Positions 59,427-64,000 of a stretch of 64,000 bases of DNA are shown here, piece by piece. Positions within the stretch are counted from its first letter, which is position 1; every line of letters starts with the position of its first letter. Position numbers and translations under genes: made by a program. The notes under the pieces are model-generated. The model did no database searches. It saw only the letters and a program-made list of their open reading frames with translations, and was not told where the DNA came from. The stretch is from Grammothele lineata (lineage: Eukaryota > Basidiomycota > Agaricomycetes > Polyporales > Polyporaceae), in assembly GCA_002150815.3 (NCBI GenBank), contig NDFF03000394.1, forward strand, positions 372,001 to 436,000. The letters are read 5' to 3'.

Positions 59427-60105
59427 GATCGAAGATGCCGTTCAATTAGCCGCCCTCTTCTCGCGATCTGATTGCAGTCGAACCGCGTATTGTCCCCTCG
59501 ATCCAGGCCCGCCCCCACAGGAGGACCGAGGAAGCAGGGCGGGAACGACCTCGGGACCTGGGGGGAAGACGCCCCGCGCGCATGGCGGGGGCATATCAGT
59601 GTGGTCGACGCAATGCGCGCGGACGATTCGCCGGCACATGGACGCGCGAAGAAGGCGAGTAGCCGCATGGACGGCGGACGAACGCGCGTCACGCGCCCCA
59701 TGTCGTCACATCCCGACGCGATCACGAGGCCGTGACCGAGGCGGCATATGGCCTGTACTGCTCGCATTGGGCGAGAAGTGCTTTCGGACTCGGAGGCAGC
59801 ACTGGCAGGGGGCGGGAGAGAGAGAGCAAAAATACATTGGTATCGCGGCGTCAGTGTCGTTATTCCGGGCCTCGTACACGTCCGTAGGAGAGCCTATTAG
59901 GAAACCAAGGAGGGAAACTCAAAAAGACAGGAAGAAAGGCGCGATCGAGCATCGCGGTCGGAGATCGGGGCCGCGCAGAGGCTAGTGCGCCGCAAGATGG
60001 GACGGGTCAATGCCGAGCGGCAACATGGTATGGTCTTGCAGCTCCGCCGCAGGCCAGGTCGTCGACTTCATCTGGGACCGCCGACAGCAGGATTGAATAA
60101 CACAG

Positions 60106-63100
60106 TCAAATGGTGTAGAACACGATTATGCCCACCTTTGCGTTCGCATCGCTCGCAGCTACCAGGTTCATGTGGTCGGGAACATCTCCGGCATTCTATT
60201 CCGCTAGATCAGCCCAGCGTAATTGCATAAGAGAGAAGTTTGCGCTCACAAATTCGGACTCCTCCAGTTCCCGGAACGTCAGTAAGAGGTCCATGGGTAT
60301 CTGTGTCGGGAAGACGAGCGCGTGCACGGTGGGCGTGAACGGGCGCGAGGAGGCGGCCTTACGCGCCAAAGCCTACGTCACAAAATCACAACGTCAATCG
60401 GGCGTTCCGATCCTTCGAAAGTACAGCAACGTACCTCCGCAACGGAGAGCGCGAGACGAATCTCGAGCCGCCGGCTGCGAGCCTCGCTCCCGACGAGGAC
60501 GAACAGCTCCCACACGCAGTCGACAAGGAACACCGAACGTGCAAACTCCGCGGGAGCCGGGAAGCCGGACACAGCGCGGACCTGCGTACCCGCAGCGCAT
60601 CGTCAGACCACAGCAACGACACACGTAACCGAAACGAGGAGGACATAACGGGGGGAGCGAGGAGTGAGGACTCACCGGCTCCTTCTGCGCCGCGTCGACG
60701 GCCCACACGCGCGGATCGCCCGCACCCGTGCCCGCATCCGGGTCCGCGCGCCAGCGCCAGTAGTCCGCGCGCGCGTAGTCCCCGTCCCCAAGGACGGCCC
60801 AGAACATCTCCTCCGCCTCGCTCTCCTCCTCGGGCAGCTCGAGCACGGCGTCCGGCGACGGTGCGAGCGCGTGCGCATACGCGAGCGCCGCGGCGTGCTC
60901 GGCGGGTAGGGCGCCGCGCCCGTGCCAGACGTAGAACGTCCCGAGGATGGAGACGCAGTAGGAGTAGCCGGAGCAGAGGTGCTTGACACCCTGTCACGAT
61001 GGCCGGTCGTTAAGTGTCAGGGTGAGAGGGGAGTGAAGGAGAGGGACGCACGATGTCGAGCTCGTCGATGTAGATGAGGCCTTGGAGAGAGCGCACGAGG
61101 TGCATCGTTGTGTTCTCCGCGCTCCAGTGCGCCCGCGTGCCTTGCCTTGTAGCGAGCTGTCCTCCGAGCACAGAAACGAGCTCAGGCGGCTCCCTCGCCT
61201 GCTCGACGAAGATCTGTACAGCATGTACCCGCTTGAGATCCTTGTAAATGCACACCCTCAAACTGGCACTCACCGGAGACGCGTTGTACCTCCTCGCCAG
61301 TTCCTGCACCTTCCTCCGCTCTTGCTCGCCACTCTGTGCGCGCCGACCCTGCCACGCCCACACCGTCGTCGACACGAGCCCGCTCGACTTCGCCTTGGCG
61401 CGGTGCACAACTGCAAGCGTTTCTGCGTCGTAGAACACGTGCGCGTCCTTTGTCACCGCCGTCGCACTGCTCCCGGCGATGATCATGACCTCAACGGAGA
61501 TAGTGCTCACGTCGGGGTCGGGAGTGTAGGCAGCGCGGGAAGCATGGTAGAGCGCGTCGACGTCCACGCGCGGGAGGGGTTTATCGTCGTGTACTGATTG
61601 CGAACGTGAGAGTGCGTTTGGGGGAAACTGATTGTGGAACTTACCAAGGTGAATGACCTCATCGCGAGGAGGCTTAGCCTCAACCACCTGTGCAACCTCA
61701 GGGACTTCCCTTAGCTCCTCGGGTATCTCCGCCTCGTCTAACGCCTTCGGGTCGGGCGCAGCATCATTCTTCAGCGTACTCACTGGCGAGGGCGCAGGCG
61801 TCTTCTCCTCTTCCAGCGGCGGGAGGATGAACGCCGAGTACCGCTCATAGCTCGACTTGCGCTTCTCCAGCGGTGGCGCCGTCATCGTCTGCGTGCGCGC
61901 CGTACTATGTGCCCCGTTCACCCCGTTCGTGCCACGCACGCCGTTTGCGACTTCAGGCGCGGCGGGAGCGGGTGCGGGCTGCACCGTCACGCGCGGGCCC
62001 CAGTTCGCAACCAAGTTCTTCACGCTCGGCGGGACGTACTCTTCTTCCTCCTCTTCCCCTCCACTCGCTTGTCCCTTCACCCTCTCCTCTTCCTCCTCCT
62101 CCTCCCTCGCAGCCTCCGCCGCCTGCCTCACCGCCACCTCCACGGGCGACCAGCCCCCCATCACCCCCGACGCCGACCCCAACCCCGACACCGTCGCGGA
62201 CGGAGAGGAGACCGGGGTCTCCGCCGCGGACGACGACGACGACGCCTGCCGCTCGAGCTCCTCCTCGAATGCCTGCGCGACGTCCATCACCCGCGCGCGG
62301 TTGCCCGTGCTCGGGATGCGCGTCGGGCGCACGGGGCTGGGTGGGGCGCTCCCCCTCTCCCTCTCCTTCTCGCCTTGCTGCTGCTGGACCGTGGGCGCCG
62401 AAGGCGTCCGCGCGGGCCCGAATGGAGTCGGCTTCGCGCCGACTGGGGGCCGGTTGGGGCGTGCGCTCGCGTCGGCCTCGTCAGAAGGCTTGGTGGTGAC
62501 AGAGGGCCGGGTCGGCGCATCAGGCTTGGTGGGCGGAACGGGCGCGGGGGAGACGGAGCGGCCGTGTGTCGCAGGCGGAGAAGGGTATTGCGATACCGGT
62601 GAAGTCGTCCGGACGTTCGTGACCACCGCCTGGGGCGCCTGGGGCGGGGAGAGGGTGGGCAGGGGGCGTTTCTGCCCAACAGTTGAGGCTTGGGCGGGTA
62701 GTGGTCTTGTTGCAGGCGCCTCACCAGCGGCTGGGTATGTCGATACGCTCGGAGTCGTAGCCGCCGTGGTGACGCTCTTGCCCTTGCGCGGCTTCTTCGC
62801 GCGGTCCTTGGTCGGCTGCACGCAGAAGGGTGGCGCATCAGCTCCCGTCGCATCGCACGCACGGAGACGGAGGGGACGTGGTGGGCATAGCAAAAATGGG
62901 AGAAACGCGAATGTAGATTGGCGAGGAGCGGGAGAGAAAACGACAACAGCGAGCGTGTTACTAAAAGGAACGCACATGACTGAGCGGCTTCCCTGCCGCC
63001 GCTGCCGTGGTGGGCAGCCCCGCCTCGCCCCGCTCCTGCACCAATCCTCCGCTGGTCGTCCGTGTGCGCACCCGGAGCCCGAGCTCGTCCACCTCTGTCG

Positions 63101-64000
63101 ACGCGCGCTGGGATGCTGGCGGCGACTGTGCGGGTTGGTCTCCGGTTTTCGTCGGCTGGATGTAGGTAATGACTGTCTTCGACGAGCCGAGCCATCCTTG
63201 GAAGTTCGGGTCGGTGACCGCAGAAGCTGCCCCAACCGAATCGCCTGTGCGCATCGTACGAAGTGAAGGCATGGACGATTTGGGCTTGAGGGATGGAGCC
63301 GGTCCGGGACCGTCCTTCTTCAATGGTACGCTGTAGGAAGACGTTGTAGGGGACGTCTGGGCGGGCTCGATGGTGAACGACTTCCGCATTTGCATAGGCT
63401 TGGGCGAGATCACGAGTGGCGGAGTGGGAGTGCTGCCGGTGTGCTGCCAGCGGTCCATAACCGAGCTTTGCCTCTTTCCAGGAGACAACGGGGTCGTCGT
63501 CCGCTCGGGTGTAGGCGATGCCTCCGGCGTGTACTCAAGTGCGGCGCTCTTCTCGACCATGTTCTTGACAAAACCGCGGCCCTTCAATCGACTTAGACTA
63601 GGCGTCGGCTCCTTCGATGGAGGTGGCTTGAGGAATGCCGGGGAGGGATTGTTGGACGGCGGCATTGGCGGGCTGCCGAAGGGTGCACGAGGTGTAGGTT
63701 GTATGGGACGAGCCAGGCCGGGCAGGGCCGCTGGCGCTAGGGACTGAGCAGGAGATGGCGTGCGAGGCGTAGCCGACACTGGACGGGGTGCTGGGGACTT
63801 CGAGCCTGACCCTGTGCTAGTACGAGGAGTAATTGGGCGGATGATAGTGGGATTGGGCGACTTGGTCGACAGCCGGGGGACCGCATCTGCCTTGGGCCTC
63901 ATCGTGGACGCCTCTGCGGGGAACGTCGGCTTCGTGGGCGACGGTCCTGTTGGCGTGCTGATCGTGCGCTGTCGCAGGGGGACCGCCTGCAACGACCCGG
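60106..64000 (-). CDS. DUF4045 / gelsolin-repeat protein (5' partial)
   Basis: Exons from the right edge: 64000-62976, 62815-61645, 61593-61274, 61213-61052, 60990-60676, 60581-60435, 60357-60250, 60195-60106 (over 1,100 residues; frame open at the window edge, so the start is outside). The N-terminal 700 residues are Pro/Ser/Thr-rich and disordered, with short repeats such as TPSPAQSLAPAALPGLARPI. The C-terminal part carries gelsolin-like modules: HVFYDAETLAVVHRAKAKSS, TTVWAWQG, LGGQLATRQGTRAHWSAENT, SGYSYCVSILGTFYVWHGRG, EMFWAVLGDGDYARADYWRW, FLVDCVWELFVLVGSEARS. This pairing is that of fungal DUF4045 proteins, presumed actin-binding. The last exon (NAGDVPDHMNLVAASDANAK to VFYTI) was found by matching the frame across an intron ending GGAATAG. 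Introns 61644-61594 and 61273-61214 are multiples of three. Confidence 0.88.

Larger units (their letters stand above)
58912..60105. other. intergenic region with GH17 promoter
   Basis: About 1.2 kb between tandem minus-strand genes. It contains a TATA box for GH17 (59059-59067) and a 54-bp inverted-repeat element (59373-59426). A 219-residue open frame on the plus strand (59326-59985) has no motifs and overlaps the repeat, so it is not called. Confidence 0.5.

Noticed and set aside
59326..59985. 219-residue plus-strand frame
   Set aside because: Runs across the small inverted-repeat element and is Arg/Gly-rich without motifs.

Overview
This window is nuclear DNA from a filamentous basidiomycete, most likely an Agaricomycete. 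The genes are broken by many short introns (mostly 47-115 nt, GT-AG, often GTRNGT donors). Families typical of that group are present: a DUF6593 protein, a DUF4045/gelsolin protein, a basidiomycete-style GH17 protein, and a NIMA-related kinase of the fungal type. I saw no rRNA or CRISPR array and no tRNA I could defend. All gene models were spliced by eye by matching reading frames across introns. Exon lists are in the evidence fields.

Layout. 1-1320: 3' part of a DOMON/cytochrome b561 gene (+). 3933-6848: NIMA-type kinase (+). 7403-8602: glucosamine-6-phosphate deaminase (+), converging on 8908-9916: ribosomal protein uS2/RPS0 (-). 10339-11667: homocysteine S-methyltransferase (-). 11998-14481: 13-exon amino-acid permease (-). 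15989-16706 and 17646-18446: two spliced genes of unknown function (+). 20517-21804 and 22237-22965: two low-complexity, serine/proline-rich genes (-). 22966-30172: about 7 kb in which I find no gene, but which holds a perfect 62-bp palindrome.

30186-42760 is read as one very large LINE (non-LTR) retrotransposon. It ends in a 33-A tail and is flanked by a 13-bp direct repeat (30173-30185 and 42761-42773). It carries an upstream ORF of unknown function, a gag-like ORF1 with a CCHC knuckle and a canonical spliceosomal intron, and an ORF2 with endonuclease, reverse transcriptase, RNase H and a C-terminal zinc finger. ORF2 is interrupted inside the RT domain by a 1.68-kb DNA transposon with 24-bp perfect terminal inverted repeats (37977-39658). 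Removing the insert would leave one continuous frame, so the LINE looks recently active and the nested element younger still.

After the LINE: 43278-44340 USE1-like ER SNARE (-), divergent from 44730-48049 SQS1-like R3H/G-patch protein (+), followed by 48495-49419 MMTAG2-like protein (+). 53984-54844: DUF6593 protein (+). 57478-58911: secreted GH17 protein (-). 60106-64000: DUF4045/gelsolin protein (-), whose 5' end lies outside the window.

Most of the genes are housekeeping and not functionally linked: ribosome, ER-Golgi SNARE, splicing/ribosome-biogenesis helicase cofactor, cell-cycle kinase, amino-sugar and sulfur amino-acid metabolism. The unusual content is the nested transposons, the introns with extreme geometry, the unrecognised spliced genes, and several perfect palindromes or small inverted-repeat elements.
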